Below are positions 36,312 through 49,540 of a stretch of DNA of 64,000 bases, piece by piece. Location: NCBI RefSeq assembly GCF_027922365.1, contig NZ_BSFN01000001.1, positions 757,671-821,670 on the forward strand, written 5' to 3'. Position numbers and translations under genes: made by a program. The DNA comes from Pseudomonas turukhanskensis. GTDB lineage: Bacteria > Pseudomonadota > Gammaproteobacteria > Pseudomonadales > Pseudomonadaceae. The notes beneath the pieces are model-generated. The model was not told the DNA's origin. It saw only the letters and a list, made by a program, of their open reading frames with translations, and searched no databases. Positions within the stretch are counted from its first letter, which is position 1; each line of letters starts with the position of its first letter.

Positions 36312-37750
36312 ATAAGAGAGTGGGGTTGGGTATGCGCATGCGCGCGCTGTTTACCGGGGTTGCTGTGCTGCTTGCTGTATTGGCTGCCGACATTGTGGCT
36401 GCGGCCGATATCAAAAGCGTACGGCTGTGGCGCGCGCCGGATAACACCCGCCTGGTCTTCGACCTCTCCGGGCCTGTGACCCACAGCGTGTTCACCCTTA
36501 CCTCACCAAACCGCATCGTGATCGACGTGAACGGTGCCACCCTGGCGACCAAACTGGAACAGTTGTCCATCGCCAATACCCCGATTACCAGCGTGCGCTC
36601 GGCGCAGCGCTCGCCCACTGACCTGCGTATCGTCATCGACCTGTCTTCGCCGGTAACGCCGAAAAGCTTCAGTCTGGCGCCGAACCAACAGTACGGCGAC
36701 CGCCTGGTGGTCGACCTGTTCGACCAGGGCGCCGACAGCTCGCCCACCCTGCCGTCCACCACCACGGCTGCTGCGCCGCAGATGCCGGTGTCGCCAACCC
36801 AGCCTGCGCCCAAACTCACCCCGCCAGACCCGAGCGGCAAGCGCGATATCGTGGTGGCCATCGACGCCGGTCACGGCGGCGAAGACCCGGGAGCCTTGGG
36901 CCCGCGCGGTGCCCGTGAAAAAGACGTAGTGCTGGGCATCGCCAAGGAGCTGCAGCGCCAAGTAAACGCAACCAAGGGTTACCGCGCGGAGTTGGTACGC
37001 ACCGGCGACTACTTTATTCCGCTGCGCAAACGTACCGAGATCGCCCGCAAGAAGGGCGCGGATCTGTTCGTTTCCATTCATGCTGACGCTGCACCGAGCA
37101 AATCGGCGTTTGGCGCCTCGGTATTCGCCCTGTCCGATCGCGGCGCCACCTCGGAAACGGCCCGCTGGCTGGCCGACAGTGAAAACCGCTCCGACCTGAT
37201 CGGCGGCGCCGGCAACGTCAGTCTCGACGACAAAGACCCGATGCTGGCCGGCGTACTGCTCGATCTGTCGATGACGGCGTCGCTGTCTTCGAGCCTTAAC
37301 GTCGGCCAAAAGGTGCTGAGCAACCTCGGCAGCGTGACTTCGCTGCACAAACGTCGCGTGGAACAAGCCGGGTTTATGGTGCTGAAATCGCCGGACATCC
37401 CTTCGATTCTGGTGGAAACGGGGTTTATCTCGAACCCTAACGAGTCGGCGAAATTGGCCTCCGGCAGCCACCAGCAATCGTTGGCGCGCTCGATTTCCAG
37501 CGGTATTCGCCAGTTCTTCCAGCAAAACCCGCCGCCCGGCACCTACATCGCCTGGATGCGTGACTCCGGCAAGATCGCCCCTGGCCCGCGCGACCACATG
37601 GTGTCGTCCGGCGAGAGCCTGGCGATGATTGCCCAGCGCTATCAGGTCACCCAGGCGGCGATTCGCTCGGCCAACAACCTGAAAACCGATTCCCTGAAAG
37701 TCGGCCAGCACCTGCAGATTCCACCGACCGCGCTGGCGGCTCAGCCATGA
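36308..37750 (+). CDS. amiB: N-acetylmuramoyl-L-alanine amidase AmiB (AMIN-amidase-LysM)
   Basis: AmiB cuts the amide bond between MurNAc and the stem peptide during cell separation. The 480-residue precursor has a signal peptide ([26 protein letters not shown]), an AMIN domain (about 27-135) for septal targeting, a Pro/Thr linker, a zinc amidase_3 domain starting [20 protein letters not shown] with the later FVSIHADA and [12 protein letters not shown] metal/catalytic segments, and a C-terminal LysM ([18 protein letters not shown]). ATGA overlap with tsaE sets the start at 36308, though MRMRALF ten codons later is an alternative. The stop overlaps the mutL start. Confidence 0.94.
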   Translation: MNKRVGLGMRMRALFTGVAVLLAVLAADIVAAADIKSVRLWRAPDNTRLVFDLSGPVTHSVFTLTSPNRIVIDVNGATLATKLEQLSIANTPITSVRSAQRSPTDLRIVIDLSSPVTPKSFSLAPNQQYGDRLVVDLFDQGADSSPTLPSTTTAAAPQMPVSPTQPAPKLTPPDPSGKRDIVVAIDAGHGGEDPGALGPRGAREKDVVLGIAKELQRQVNATKGYRAELVRTGDYFIPLRKRTEIARKKGADLFVSIHADAAPSKSAFGASVFALSDRGATSETARWLADSENRSDLIGGAGNVSLDDKDPMLAGVLLDLSMTASLSSSLNVGQKVLSNLGSVTSLHKRRVEQAGFMVLKSPDIPSILVETGFISNPNESAKLASGSHQQSLARSISSGIRQFFQQNPPPGTYIAWMRDSGKIAPGPRDHMVSSGESLAMIAQRYQVTQAAIRSANNLKTDSLKVGQHLQIPPTALAAQP

Positions 37751-39648
37751 CCGCGCCGGTGTTGAGCCAGGCGCGCATTGAACTGCTAAGCCCGCGCCTG
37801 GCTAACCAGATCGCGGCGGGTGAGGTGGTTGAGCGTCCGGCCTCCGTGGCCAAGGAACTGCTGGAGAACAGCCTGGACTCCGGCGCAGCGCGTATTGATG
37901 TAGACGTTGAGTTGGGCGGCACCAAGCTGCTGCGGGTACGCGACGACGGCAGTGGTATCGCCGCCGATGACCTGCCGTTGGCCCTGGCGCGTCACGCCAC
38001 CAGCAAGATTCGCGAATTGGAAGACCTCGAAAGCGTCATGAGCATGGGCTTTCGCGGCGAGGCGCTGGCCTCCATCAGCTCGGTTGCCCGGCTCACCCTG
38101 ACTTCGCGCACCGCTGACGCCGACCAGGCCTGGCAAGTGGAAACAGAAGGTCGCGACATGGCGCCGCGCGTGCAGCCGGCGGCGCACCCGGTGGGCACCT
38201 CGGTCGAAGTGCGTGATCTGTTTTTCAATACCCCGGCGCGGCGCAAGTTCCTCAAGGCCGAGAAGACCGAGTTCGATCACTTGCAGGAAGTGGTCAAACG
38301 CTTGGCCCTGGCGCGTTTCGACGTGGCCTTCCACCTGCGCCATAACGGCAAGAGCGTGTTGTCGTTGCACGAGGCTCACGATGAAGCGGCGCGCGCGCGC
38401 CGAGTGGCCGCCGTGTGCGGGCCGTCTTTCCTTGAGCAAGCACTGCCGATCGAGATCGAGCGCAATGGCCTGCGGATGTGGGGCTGGGTGGGTCTGCCGA
38501 CCTTTTCGCGCAGCCAGGCGGATTTGCAGTACTTCTTCGTCAACGGCCGCGCCGTGCGCGACAAGCTGGTTGCCCACGCAGTGCGCCAGGCATACCGCGA
38601 TGTGCTGTTCAACGGTCGCCATCCGACGTTTGTGTTGTTTCTGGAAATCGATCCTTCGGTGGTCGACGTCAATGTGCACCCGACCAAGCACGAAGTGCGG
38701 TTTCGCGATGGCCGCATGGTGCATGACTTCCTGTACGGCACCTTGCACCGTGCCCTCGGCGAAGTGCGCCCGGAAGACCAGTTGGCCGCCCCGGCTGCGG
38801 TGGCTGGCATGCTCAGGCCGACCGGACAGGCGGCGGGTGAGTTTGGTCCACAGAATGAAATGAGCCTGTCGGCCAATCTGCTTGAGCGGCCGGCGGCAGA
38901 AAACGTCTGGCGTGCGCCGGGCAGCGGCTACCAGAGCGGCTATTCCGCGCCGCGGCCAAGCTCGAGCATGCCCATCGCCGAGGCTCAGGGCGCATACCGT
39001 GAGTATTTTGCGCCGCTGGCCAATGGCGCTGCCCCCGCCACGCTCCCGGAAAATCAGGGCGATGTTCCACCTCTGGGCTACGCGCTGGCGCAGCTCAAAG
39101 GCGTGTATATCCTGGCTGAGAACGCCATCGGCATGGTGCTGGTGGATATGCATGCCGCCCACGAGCGCATCACCTATGAGCGGTTGAAGATCGCGATGGC
39201 CAGCGAAGGCCTGAGCGGCCAGCCGTTGCTGGTGCCGGAGTCGATTGCGGTGAGCCAGCGCGAAGCCGATTGCGCCGAAGAGCATGCAGCGTGGTTCCAG
39301 CGTCTGGGCTTCGAGTTGCAGCGCCTTGGCCCGGAAACCCTGGCTATTCGGCAAATTCCGGCACTGCTCAAGCAGGCTGAAGCCAATCGCCTGGTTCATG
39401 ACGTGGTCGCAGATCTGATGGAGTACGGCACCAGTGACCGGATTCAGGCGCACCTCAACGAATTGCTCGGCACCATGGCCTGTCACGGCGCCGTGCGCGC
39501 CAATCGTCGTCTGACCATTCCGGAAATGAACGGCTTGCTGCGCGATATGGAAAGCACCGAGCGCAGTGGTCAGTGCAACCACGGTCGGCCGACCTGGACG
39601 CAACTGGGCATGGACGACCTCGACAAACTCTTTATGCGCGGCCGCTAA
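37747..39648 (+). CDS. mutL: DNA mismatch repair protein MutL, endonuclease type
   Basis: MutL couples mismatch recognition by MutS to strand incision. The 633-residue protein has the GHKL ATPase N terminus ([70 protein letters not shown]), a variable Pro/Ser linker, and a C-terminal domain with [12 protein letters not shown] at residues 467-478, which fits the DQHAx2Ex4E metal-binding endonuclease motif. This fits organisms without MutH, as known for Pseudomonas. It overlaps amiB by four bases, and miaA starts 13 bases after its stop. Confidence 0.96.
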   Translation: MTAPVLSQARIELLSPRLANQIAAGEVVERPASVAKELLENSLDSGAARIDVDVELGGTKLLRVRDDGSGIAADDLPLALARHATSKIRELEDLESVMSMGFRGEALASISSVARLTLTSRTADADQAWQVETEGRDMAPRVQPAAHPVGTSVEVRDLFFNTPARRKFLKAEKTEFDHLQEVVKRLALARFDVAFHLRHNGKSVLSLHEAHDEAARARRVAAVCGPSFLEQALPIEIERNGLRMWGWVGLPTFSRSQADLQYFFVNGRAVRDKLVAHAVRQAYRDVLFNGRHPTFVLFLEIDPSVVDVNVHPTKHEVRFRDGRMVHDFLYGTLHRALGEVRPEDQLAAPAAVAGMLRPTGQAAGEFGPQNEMSLSANLLERPAAENVWRAPGSGYQSGYSAPRPSSSMPIAEAQGAYREYFAPLANGAAPATLPENQGDVPPLGYALAQLKGVYILAENAIGMVLVDMHAAHERITYERLKIAMASEGLSGQPLLVPESIAVSQREADCAEEHAAWFQRLGFELQRLGPETLAIRQIPALLKQAEANRLVHDVVADLMEYGTSDRIQAHLNELLGTMACHGAVRANRRLTIPEMNGLLRDMESTERSGQCNHGRPTWTQLGMDDLDKLFMRGR

Positions 39649-39661
39649 GGACTTCCTTTAT

Positions 39662-40636
39662 ATGTCCAGTCGCCTGCCTCCGGCGATTTTCCTGATGGGG
39701 CCAACTGCCGCTGGCAAGACCGACCTCGCCATCGAACTGACCAAGCATTTGCCATGTGAGCTGATCAGCGTCGATTCGGCGCTGGTCTATCGCGGCATGG
39801 ATATTGGCACCGCCAAGCCCTCTAAAGCGTTATTGGCCCAGTATCCGCATCGTCTGATCGACATCCGCGACCCGTCCGAACGCTACTCCGCCGCCGAATT
39901 TAGCGCCGACGCCTTGGCGGCTATGGCTGAAATCACCGCTGCCGGCCGCATTCCGCTACTGGTGGGCGGCACCATGCTCTATTACAAGGCGCTGCAGGAA
40001 GGCTTGGCGGATATGCCGGCAGCGGACGCCGAGGTGCGCGCCCAGCTAGAGTTGCGCGCTGCTGCCGAGGGCTGGGATGTGCTGCATCGCGAGTTGGCGG
40101 CGGTGGATCCGCAGTCGGCAGCACGAATTCACCCTAATGATCCGCAACGTCTTACTCGCGCGTTGGAAGTATTCCTGGTAAGCGGTCAGACGATGACGTC
40201 GCATAGAGAGCGTCAGACCGCTCAAAACGGCGCTTCTAGCACAGCCGGGGTGGTGCAATTCCCCTATACTGTCGCGAACTTGGCGATTGCGCCCACGCAG
40301 CGCCAGGTGTTGCACGCGCGGATTGCCGAAAGATTTCTGGCCATGATGGAACAGGGCTTTGTCGAAGAGGTCGAAACCCTGCGAAATAGAGGGGATCTGC
40401 ATGTCGGGTTGCCGTCTATTCGGGCAGTAGGTTATCGCCAGGTCTGGGATTATCTGGATGGCAGCCTGACTCGAGAGCAAATGGTCGAGAAAGGCATTAT
40501 TGCTACTCGTCAATTAGCCAAAAGACAGTTCACCTGGTTGCGAAGTTGGTCCAATCTGCACTGGCTAGACAGTCTGGCTTGCGACAATCTGCCACGTGCC
40601 TTGAAATACTTGAAGTCGGTCTCCATATTGGAATGA
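39662..40636 (+). CDS. miaA: tRNA dimethylallyltransferase MiaA
   Basis: MiaA adds a dimethylallyl group to A37 of tRNAs reading UNN codons. The 324-residue protein starts [20 protein letters not shown], which contains the P-loop; [33 protein letters not shown] and [12 protein letters not shown] are family motifs, and [14 protein letters not shown] is the conserved C-terminal core. An in-frame extension back into mutL is open but is not used in the family. hfq follows 93 bp later. Confidence 0.96.
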   Translation: MSSRLPPAIFLMGPTAAGKTDLAIELTKHLPCELISVDSALVYRGMDIGTAKPSKALLAQYPHRLIDIRDPSERYSAAEFSADALAAMAEITAAGRIPLLVGGTMLYYKALQEGLADMPAADAEVRAQLELRAAAEGWDVLHRELAAVDPQSAARIHPNDPQRLTRALEVFLVSGQTMTSHRERQTAQNGASSTAGVVQFPYTVANLAIAPTQRQVLHARIAERFLAMMEQGFVEEVETLRNRGDLHVGLPSIRAVGYRQVWDYLDGSLTREQMVEKGIIATRQLAKRQFTWLRSWSNLHWLDSLACDNLPRALKYLKSVSILE

Positions 40637-40729
40637 GACCTTGCTTATTGCCGTCTACTCTTGGGGGTAGGGCGGCGAAGTCCACCACTTTTCATACTAT
40701 AACTATCGATCTCCAAAGGAGTGCGGCAC

Positions 40730-40990
40730 ATGTCAAAAGGGCATTCGCTACAAGACCCTTACCTCAATACCCTGCGTAAGGAACGCGTACCGGTTTCAAT
40801 TTATTTGGTTAACGGCATCAAGCTGCAAGGCCAGATCGAATCCTTCGACCAGTTTGTTATTTTGCTGAAGAACACTGTCAGCCAAATGGTCTACAAGCAC
40901 GCAATCTCCACTGTGGTACCGAGCCGTCCGGTTCGTCTGCCTAGCGCGACAGAAGGCGAGCAAGTCGAAGCAGAACCAGGTAACGCCTGA
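40730..40990 (+). CDS. hfq: RNA chaperone Hfq
   Basis: Hfq is the hexameric Sm-like protein that pairs small RNAs with mRNAs and, in Pseudomonas, acts with Crc in carbon catabolite repression. The 86-residue product has Sm1 ([27 protein letters not shown]) and Sm2 ([15 protein letters not shown]) with the conserved Gln and the YKHAIST loop of the proximal site, then a short acidic tail ([14 protein letters not shown]). AAAGGA precedes ATG 40730. hflX follows in 12 bases, so the classic miaA-hfq-hflX-hflK-hflC order is intact. Confidence 0.97.
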   Translation: MSKGHSLQDPYLNTLRKERVPVSIYLVNGIKLQGQIESFDQFVILLKNTVSQMVYKHAISTVVPSRPVRLPSATEGEQVEAEPGNA

Positions 40991-41002
40991 TAGGAGTCTG
41001 CT

Positions 41003-42304
41003 TTGTTCTTCGAGCGTCATGAAGGTGGTGAGCGGGCCGTTCTGGTTCATCTGGAAGGCCAAGACACAGAGGCGCGAGAAGACCCGCAGGAGTTCCAAGA
41101 GCTCGCCAACTCGGCGGGCGCGGATACGGTGGCGTTCATTAACGTGCCACGTCATCGGCCGACCGCTAAATTTCTGATTGGCAGTGGCAAGGTCGAAGAG
41201 TTACGCGACCTGGTCAAGGCCGAACAGATTGATCTGGTTATCTTCAACCACATCCTTACCCCGAGTCAGGAACGTAACCTTGAGCGTGTGTTCGAGTGTC
41301 GCGTGCTCGACCGTACCGGGTTGATTCTGGATATTTTTGCTCAGCGTGCCCGTACCCACGAGGGTAAGTTGCAGGTTGAGCTGGCGCAGCTCGATCACCT
41401 GAGCACGCGACTGGTGCGCGGCTGGACTCACTTGGAACGGCAGAAGGGCGGTATCGGTCTGCGTGGCCCGGGTGAAACCCAGCTGGAAACCGACCGCCGT
41501 TTGTTGCGGGTACGTATCGGTCAGATCAAGCAGAAGCTCGAACGTGTACGTAGCCAGCGTGAGCAGGCCCGGCGCGGTCGCAAGCGCGCTGATATTCCGT
41601 CCGTTTCGCTGGTTGGCTATACCAACGCCGGTAAATCCACACTGTTCAACGCCGTTACCCAGTCTGAGGTGTACGCGGCGGATCAACTGTTCGCCACCCT
41701 CGACCCGACGTTGCGCCGCCTGGAGCTGGATGATCTCGGCCCTATCGTGCTGGCCGATACCGTGGGTTTCATTCGACATCTGCCGCACAAGCTGGTCGAA
41801 GCCTTTCGCGCTACGCTGGAGGAGTCGAGCAATTCCGACTTGCTACTGCATGTGATCGACTCCCACGAGCCGGATCGTCAGGAGCAGATCGAGCAGGTGC
41901 TGGCAGTGCTGACGGAAATCGGCGCCGATGAGCTGCCGATTCTTGAGGTGTACAACAAGCTGGATCTGCTTGAAGGCGTCGAGCCACAGATTCAGCGTGA
42001 TGACGCCGGGCGCCCGCAACGAGTGTGGCTGTCGGCCCGTGATGGGCGTGGCCTGGACTTGCTGGAGCAGGCCGTTGCCGAACTCTTGGGTAACGATCTG
42101 TTTGTGGGTACGTTGTGTCTGCCGCAAAAGTTGGGCCGCTTGCGTGCACAGTTTTTTGCCTTGGGTGTGGTGCAAACCGAAGCGCATGATGAGCAAGGCG
42201 CCAGCCTGTTGGCTGTGCGGGTTCCGCGTGTGGAATTGAACCGGTTGATCAGCCGTGAAGGTTGGCAGCCGTCAGAATTTCTAGAGCAACACACTTTGCA
42301 ATAA
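41003..42304 (+). CDS. hflX: Ribosome-associated GTPase HflX
   Basis: HflX binds 50S subunits, splits stalled ribosomes and has ATP-dependent RNA helicase activity in E. coli. The 433-residue protein has the N-terminal HflX domain (FINVPRHRPTAKFLIGSGKVEEL), a coiled-coil (LRVRIGQIKQKLERVRSQREQARRGRKR), and a G domain with G1 GYTNAGKSTLFNAV, G3 DTVGFIRHLPHKLVEAF and G4 YNKLDLL. The start is TTG at 41003: AGGAG (40992-40996) lies six bases before it, and no ATG is near; FFERHEGGERAVLVHLEG is the conserved N terminus. Confidence 0.95.
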   Translation: MFFERHEGGERAVLVHLEGQDTEAREDPQEFQELANSAGADTVAFINVPRHRPTAKFLIGSGKVEELRDLVKAEQIDLVIFNHILTPSQERNLERVFECRVLDRTGLILDIFAQRARTHEGKLQVELAQLDHLSTRLVRGWTHLERQKGGIGLRGPGETQLETDRRLLRVRIGQIKQKLERVRSQREQARRGRKRADIPSVSLVGYTNAGKSTLFNAVTQSEVYAADQLFATLDPTLRRLELDDLGPIVLADTVGFIRHLPHKLVEAFRATLEESSNSDLLLHVIDSHEPDRQEQIEQVLAVLTEIGADELPILEVYNKLDLLEGVEPQIQRDDAGRPQRVWLSARDGRGLDLLEQAVAELLGNDLFVGTLCLPQKLGRLRAQFFALGVVQTEAHDEQGASLLAVRVPRVELNRLISREGWQPSEFLEQHTLQ

Positions 42305-42400
42305 AGCCTGCGACTGTGGCTTTGCTGCTGTTGGGTGGCATCTGTAGCATTGGCGGGCGCGCCGTGGGCGCGTCTTTGCTTTATCAGTATGGAGAGCGCT

Positions 42401-43567
42401 ATGGCTTGGAATGAGCCGGGTGGCAACTCGAATAATCAAGACCCTTGGGGTGGACGCAAGGGCGGCGGTGACCGCAAAGGTCCGCCAGATCTCGACGAAG
42501 CCTTCCGCAAGCTGCAGGAGAGCCTTAACGGGTTGTTCGGTGGCAGTAAAAAACGTGACAGTGACGGCGGCTCCAACAGCGGCAGTGGCGGTGGCTTTGG
42601 CCTGATCGCTATCGTGGTGGCCGTGCTGGCGGCTATCTGGCTGTACAGCGCCATTTATGTCGTGGACGAGCAGGAGCAAGCCGTCGTGCTGCGCTTCGGC
42701 AAGTACTACGAAACTGTCGGCCCAGGCCTCAACATCTATTTCCCTCCGATGGATCGTAAGTACCAGGAGAACGTCACCCGCGAGCGTGCTTATAGCAAGC
42801 AAGGGCAGATGCTCACCGAGGATGAGAACATCATCGAAGTGCCGCTGACTGTTCAATACAAGATCAGCAATCTGCAGGATTTCGTACTTAACGTAGACCA
42901 GCCGGAAGTGAGCCTGCAGCAGGCCACCGACAGCTCGGTGCGCCATGTCGTGGGTTCCACTGCCATGGACCAGGTGCTGACCGAAGGCCGTGAGTTGATG
43001 GCCAGCGAAGTCAAAGAGCGCCTGCAGCGTTTTATGGACAACTACAAAACCGGCATCACCGTCACCCAGGTGAACCTGCAGAGCGCTGCCGCGCCGCGTG
43101 AAGTTCAGGAAGCCTTTGATGACGTGATCCGTGCGCGTGAAGACGAGCAGCGTGAGAAGAACCTGGCCGAGTCCTATGCCAACGGCGTGGTGCCGGAGGC
43201 GCGTGGTCAGGCTCAGCGTCTGATCGAAGATGCCAGCGGTTATCGTGACGAAGTGGTATCGCGGGCAACTGGTGAAGCGGATCGTTTCACCAAGCTGGTC
43301 GCCGAGTACCGCAAGGCGCCTGAAGTGACTCGCGAGCGTCTGTACCTCGACACCATGCAAGAGCTGATGAGCAATACCAGCAAAGTGTTGGTGACAGGCG
43401 AGAAAGGGCAGAACAACCTGCTTTATCTGCCGCTCGACAAAATGATCGACAGCCGCGGTGCCGCGCCGGCGCCAAGCGCTTCAAGCAATGCCGCTGCTGC
43501 TGATTTGGGCGCACGGGTGAATGCTGATTTGCAACAGCGTGATCTGCGGACAAGGGAGACTCGCTGA
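42401..43567 (+). CDS. hflK: HflK, membrane protease modulator (SPFH/stomatin family)
   Basis: HflK assembles with HflC into a large periplasm-facing cage around FtsH and modulates its proteolysis. The 388-residue protein has a Gly/Asn-rich cytoplasmic N terminus (MAWNEPGGNSNNQDPWGG), one membrane helix (LIAIVVAVLAAIWLYSAIYVV), and an SPFH domain beginning EQEQAVVLRFGKYYETVGPGL, followed by coiled-coil with AREDEQREKNLAESYANG. ATG 42401 follows GGAGAGCGCT and is the family start. Its stop overlaps the hflC ATG by one base. Confidence 0.95.
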   Translation: MAWNEPGGNSNNQDPWGGRKGGGDRKGPPDLDEAFRKLQESLNGLFGGSKKRDSDGGSNSGSGGGFGLIAIVVAVLAAIWLYSAIYVVDEQEQAVVLRFGKYYETVGPGLNIYFPPMDRKYQENVTRERAYSKQGQMLTEDENIIEVPLTVQYKISNLQDFVLNVDQPEVSLQQATDSSVRHVVGSTAMDQVLTEGRELMASEVKERLQRFMDNYKTGITVTQVNLQSAAAPREVQEAFDDVIRAREDEQREKNLAESYANGVVPEARGQAQRLIEDASGYRDEVVSRATGEADRFTKLVAEYRKAPEVTRERLYLDTMQELMSNTSKVLVTGEKGQNNLLYLPLDKMIDSRGAAPAPSASSNAAAADLGARVNADLQQRDLRTRETR

Positions 43568-44436
43568 TGAGCAATAAATCACTGGCCGCCCTTATTGTCG
43601 GCATCGTTGTGTTGCTGGTTGGCTGGAACTGCTTCTACATCGTTTCGCAAACCGAGCGCGCGGTAATGCTGCGTTTCGGTCGCATTGTGCAAACCGATGT
43701 GGCGCCTGGCCTGCATGTGAAGGTTCCGTACGTGAACCAGGTGCGCAAGTTTGATGCGCGCTTGATGACCCTCGACTCCTCCACCTCGCGTTTCCTCACC
43801 CTGGAAAAGAAAGCATTGATGGTAGATGCCTATGCCAAGTGGCGAGTGCTGGACGCTGAGCGTTACTACACCGCCACCTCGGGCATGAAGCAGATTGCTG
43901 ACGAGCGTTTGTCGCGTCGCCTCGAAGCTTCCTTGCGTGACCAGTTCGGTAAACGCACGTTGCACGAGTCGGTTTCCGGCGAGCGTGATGCGTTGATGGC
44001 TGATGTAACGGCCTCGTTGAACAAGGCGGCGCAGAAAGAGCTCGGCATTGAAGTGGTAGACGTTCGCGTCAAAGCCATCGACCTGCCGAAGGAAGTAAAC
44101 CGCAGCGTGTTCGATCGCATGAGTTCCGAGCGTGAGCGTGAGGCTCGTGAGCATCGCGCCAAAGGTAAGGAACTGGCTGAAGGTATTCGTGCAGACGCCG
44201 ACCGGCAGAAGCGCGTGATCCTGGCGGAAGCCTATCGCGAAGCGGAAGAAGCTCGCGGTGATGGCGATGCGAAAGCCTCGGCCATCTACGCCAAGGCCTA
44301 CGGTGAGGACCAGGAGTTTTACGGTTTCTATCGCAGCCTGCGTGCTTATCGCGAAAGCTTTGCGGACAAGCGTGACGTCTTGGTGCTGGATCCCAGCAGC
44401 GACTTTTTCCGTTACCTGGAAAAGTCCAAGCCTTGA
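43567..44436 (+). CDS. hflC: HflC, membrane protease modulator (SPFH/stomatin family)
   Basis: HflC is the partner of HflK in the FtsH-containing membrane complex. The 289-residue protein starts MSNKSLAALIVGIVVLLVGWNCFYIV, a signal-anchor helix, then an SPFH domain (QTERAVMLRFGRIVQTDVAPGLHVKVPYVNQVRKFDARL), and a helical C-terminal part rich in Glu/Ala/Arg (SEREREAREHRAKGKELAEG) typical of the oligomerisation region. It overlaps hflK by one base. A terminator-like hairpin follows 70 bp later. Confidence 0.96.
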   Translation: MSNKSLAALIVGIVVLLVGWNCFYIVSQTERAVMLRFGRIVQTDVAPGLHVKVPYVNQVRKFDARLMTLDSSTSRFLTLEKKALMVDAYAKWRVLDAERYYTATSGMKQIADERLSRRLEASLRDQFGKRTLHESVSGERDALMADVTASLNKAAQKELGIEVVDVRVKAIDLPKEVNRSVFDRMSSEREREAREHRAKGKELAEGIRADADRQKRVILAEAYREAEEARGDGDAKASAIYAKAYGEDQEFYGFYRSLRAYRESFADKRDVLVLDPSSDFFRYLEKSKP

Positions 44437-44508
44437 TAGAGGTCGCTTCCGACGGACGCTGGTCGTCCGTCGGGGTGACCGATCAGGCAAAGGTTGTTAT
44501 GATGCATC

Positions 44509-44532
44509 AGCCGGGAAATTCCCGGCTTTTTT
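44509..44532 (+). terminator. Rho-independent terminator after hflC
   Basis: AGCCGGGAAATTCCCGGCT, a 9-bp stem with a one-base loop, is followed by TTTTTT. It ends the hfq-hflXKC transcript and lies only 16 bases before the start of the DUF2065 gene; a TATGAT hexamer at about 44499 overlaps its upstream edge. Confidence 0.85.
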
Positions 44533-44547
44533 GCGTCTGTGGGAACC

Positions 44548-44733
44548 ATGTGGCAGGAACTCGGCATCGCGTTGTGTTTAGTGCTGGTGCTGGAAGGCAT
44601 CCTGCCGTTCCTATATCCACGAGGTTGGCGTGAGGCATTCATGCAGCTTTTGCAGCTGTCTGATGGTCACTTACGCCTAATCGGGCTTGCCAGCATGCTG
44701 CTGGGAACAGTCCTCCTTTACTGGCTTCATTAA
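44548..44733 (+). CDS. DUF2065 (YjeT-type) small membrane protein
   Basis: A 61-residue protein [53 protein letters not shown], with two membrane helices and the conserved PxxWR turn between them, fits the YjeT/DUF2065 family found between hflC and purA in many gammaproteobacteria. Function unknown. Three in-frame codons upstream (MGT) are possible, but MWQELGIAL is the family N terminus. The hisZ start lies 32 bases after its stop. Confidence 0.85.
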   Translation: MWQELGIALCLVLVLEGILPFLYPRGWREAFMQLLQLSDGHLRLIGLASMLLGTVLLYWLH

Positions 44734-44765
44734 TGGCTGCCGCCCGCAACGAGGGGAATGGCGAA

Positions 44766-47296
<2,531 letters not shown>

Positions 47297-47337
47297 CGGC
47301 ATATGCCGCCGCCGTCAGGGCGGCTGCACACGACAAG

Positions 47338-47361
47338 GGGTCGCCATGGGCGGCCCTTTTT
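47338..47361 (+). terminator. Rho-independent terminator after purA
   Basis: GGGTCGCC / GGCGGCCC with a 3-base loop (one G-T pair) is followed by TTTTT. Confidence 0.82.
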
Positions 47362-47462
47362 CGTTTCTGAATGTCTGGCCAGGAGTGGCGGCATGGCCCT
47401 TGCTGTGCTCAAGTTATCCCAGCGGTTGCCGTCACACAGTTGACGGGTATTGGAGGTTTGTC

Positions 47463-49397
47463 GTGTCTGCCATCGTTTCTCTCTTGCGTAGCCGCCTGCT
47501 GCGCCCGGTATTCATTGCTCTTGGAATTGCACTGCTGGTGCAGGTCCTGGTGGCTGTTGCACTAACTCGGAGCACGGTCGGTGCGTTGGAGGTCGATCTG
47601 GGCGCGCGCCTGGGGTCCGACACCCAGCGCCTGGAGTCCGAGTTGCAGGAGGCCAGCCGCGAGCTTTCCTCCGGCCTGGGCACGTTATCCACCCGCACGC
47701 GAGAGCGCCTGGCGGCCGGCTTGTCCACACGCCTGAAGGAAGAGCAAACTCAGATCCGCGCCACCCTTGAGCAAAACCTCAAGGATTCGGCCAACGATAT
47801 GGCGCAGTTGCTCGCAGCGGTTGCACCGCGGGCCATGTGGGATAACGACGGCCCGGCATTGTCCGAATTCGCCCGCCGTGCCCAACGTAACCCCAACGTG
47901 TTGTTTGTTGTGTACGACGATGCACAAGGCCAGCACCTGACCCGCTACCTCAACCGGGAAAACCCGCTGATCAAGGCGCTGATGGAAAAGGGCGAGGGCG
48001 AGCGAGCGCTGGATAAAGTGCTGAGCGCCGCGCGCAACGATAAATCGGTGTACATGATTGAAGCGTCCATCAGCCCCAATGGCGTGGAAATCGGCAAGGT
48101 GCTGATGGGCGTTTCCACGGCTTCCGTCGAGCAGCAGTTGGAGGCATTGGATAAACGCTTTACCGCCCTGATAGCCAGTGGTGACCAACTGGTGGCTGAC
48201 AGTCTGTCGGGCGCCTCAACTGAAAGCACTGCCGCGCTGACGGCGCGCTTGAAGGCTGCGCAGACCGAAACCGCCGGCATGGCCGATGGAGCGCGTGCGT
48301 CGGTGCAGGAATCGGCTGCCACGCTGAAGTGGCGTATCGGCTTGAGTCTGGTGCTGGTCGGTCTGGGCGTATTGCTCACGCTCGCGGTGGTGCTGGGTCA
48401 GCGTGTGGTCAACAAGCTGCATTTGCAGATCGCTGCGCTCAATGATCTGGCGGCGGGCGAGGGTGATCTGACTCGCCGCATCGAAGTCACCAGTCGCGAT
48501 GAAATCGGCGATATGGCCATCGCCGTAAACCGCTTTGTCGAAAAGCTGCAGCCCATTGTTCGTGAAGCGGGTGAAGTGGCGGTCAGCACCGGGGTTGAAA
48601 TCAAAGGGCTGGCGACTCGTAGCGTGGCGGCTGAGGCCGCGGCAGAGCGTCAGCGTGACGAAGTGGCTGGTAGCCTGGAAGCGTTGGCTGTGATGGCGGG
48701 CGATGCGCAAGCGGAAAGCCGCGCCATGCAGGCGGCGTTGCAGCGCGTGGTGTCGATTCGTCAGGACGCCAATGAAAACGCCGTGATCGCCACCAAGGTT
48801 GGCGGCTTGATTGAGGAGCTGGTGTCGCGCGTGGACGCCGGTTCTGCGGTGATCGAGCGTCTGGCGCGCCAGAGCGAGCAGATCGAAATGGTGTTGACCG
48901 TAATTCATGGCATTGCCGAGCAGACCAACTTGCTGGCGCTTAACGCGGCCATCGAGGCAGCGCGTGCCGGCGAGACCGGTCGCGGTTTTGCCGTGGTGGC
49001 CGACGAGGTGCGGGCGCTGGCGAGCAAGACTCAGCAGTCCACTGGCGATATTCAGTCGCATATCACTGCGCTGCAGCAGGGTGCGAAGGAGGCAGTGTCG
49101 GTGATCGGCCGTGCCGGCCAGCAGGCAAACGAAGGGTTGGCGGCATTGCGCGATAGCGAGCGTTTACAGTTGTCGGTGCAGGCTGCAGTGGATGATGTGC
49201 ATGCGGCCATCAAGGCGGCCACTCAGGCGGCGGCGCATCAGGCTGAAGGCGCAGACGCGGTGCGTGGTCGCGTTGAGGTGATTCACGCCGAGGCGCAGCG
49301 TGCGGCCGAGGCGGGTGCGGCGACAGCGGCCAGTGGGCGTGTGTTGGATGGCTTGGCGTCGCGTTTGAAGTCGAGCCTTGGCCAGTTCCGCGTGTAG
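47463..49397 (+). CDS. Methyl-accepting chemotaxis protein
   Basis: A 644-residue chemoreceptor: a first membrane helix (about 15-36), a periplasmic region of about 250 residues with long helices at both ends and [24 protein letters not shown] between them (a PAS-like or helical ligand domain, not assignable), a second helix at about 290-314, a HAMP domain ([30 protein letters not shown]), and the signalling hairpin with the tip [37 protein letters not shown] near 480-520. No C-terminal CheR-binding pentapeptide. The start is GTG 47463, chosen by TGGAGG seven bases upstream. Its stop codon lies inside a repeat element. Confidence 0.93.
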   Translation: MSAIVSLLRSRLLRPVFIALGIALLVQVLVAVALTRSTVGALEVDLGARLGSDTQRLESELQEASRELSSGLGTLSTRTRERLAAGLSTRLKEEQTQIRATLEQNLKDSANDMAQLLAAVAPRAMWDNDGPALSEFARRAQRNPNVLFVVYDDAQGQHLTRYLNRENPLIKALMEKGEGERALDKVLSAARNDKSVYMIEASISPNGVEIGKVLMGVSTASVEQQLEALDKRFTALIASGDQLVADSLSGASTESTAALTARLKAAQTETAGMADGARASVQESAATLKWRIGLSLVLVGLGVLLTLAVVLGQRVVNKLHLQIAALNDLAAGEGDLTRRIEVTSRDEIGDMAIAVNRFVEKLQPIVREAGEVAVSTGVEIKGLATRSVAAEAAAERQRDEVAGSLEALAVMAGDAQAESRAMQAALQRVVSIRQDANENAVIATKVGGLIEELVSRVDAGSAVIERLARQSEQIEMVLTVIHGIAEQTNLLALNAAIEAARAGETGRGFAVVADEVRALASKTQQSTGDIQSHITALQQGAKEAVSVIGRAGQQANEGLAALRDSERLQLSVQAAVDDVHAAIKAATQAAAHQAEGADAVRGRVEVIHAEAQRAAEAGAATAASGRVLDGLASRLKSSLGQFRV

Positions 49398-49466
49398 AGC
49401 GAATATACGCACCGCGATATCCGCCGTTTCGCCTAGTGCGCGGCGGCAGATATCCGCAGGGCGGCT
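49394..49466 (+). repeat. GTAGAGCGAATAT repeat family, copy 1
   Basis: The stretch begins GTAGAGCGAATATACGC, continues GATATCCGCC, then CGGCGGCAGATATCCGC. The same blocks in the same order occur in the element at 58112-58198 read on the minus strand. The TAG of the upstream chemoreceptor gene (49395-49397) is the TAG of the element's end. Confidence 0.65.
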
Positions 49467-49480
49467 CAAACCACAGGCAC

Positions 49481-49502
49481 AAAAAAACCGGCCTGAGCCG
49501 GT
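49481..49502 (-). terminator. Terminator of the distal tRNA-Leu gene
   Basis: Read leftward: stem ACCGGC-TCAG-GCCGGT followed by seven T residues, 38 bases after the CCA end of the tRNA. Confidence 0.9.
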
Positions 49503-49540
49503 CTCTTTGTTGCCGAGGTTGGTAGTGCCTCGGTCTGAAT

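Noticed and set aside
37786-39603. About 600-codon frame opposite mutL
   Set aside because: Antisense shadow of mutL with no domain pattern.
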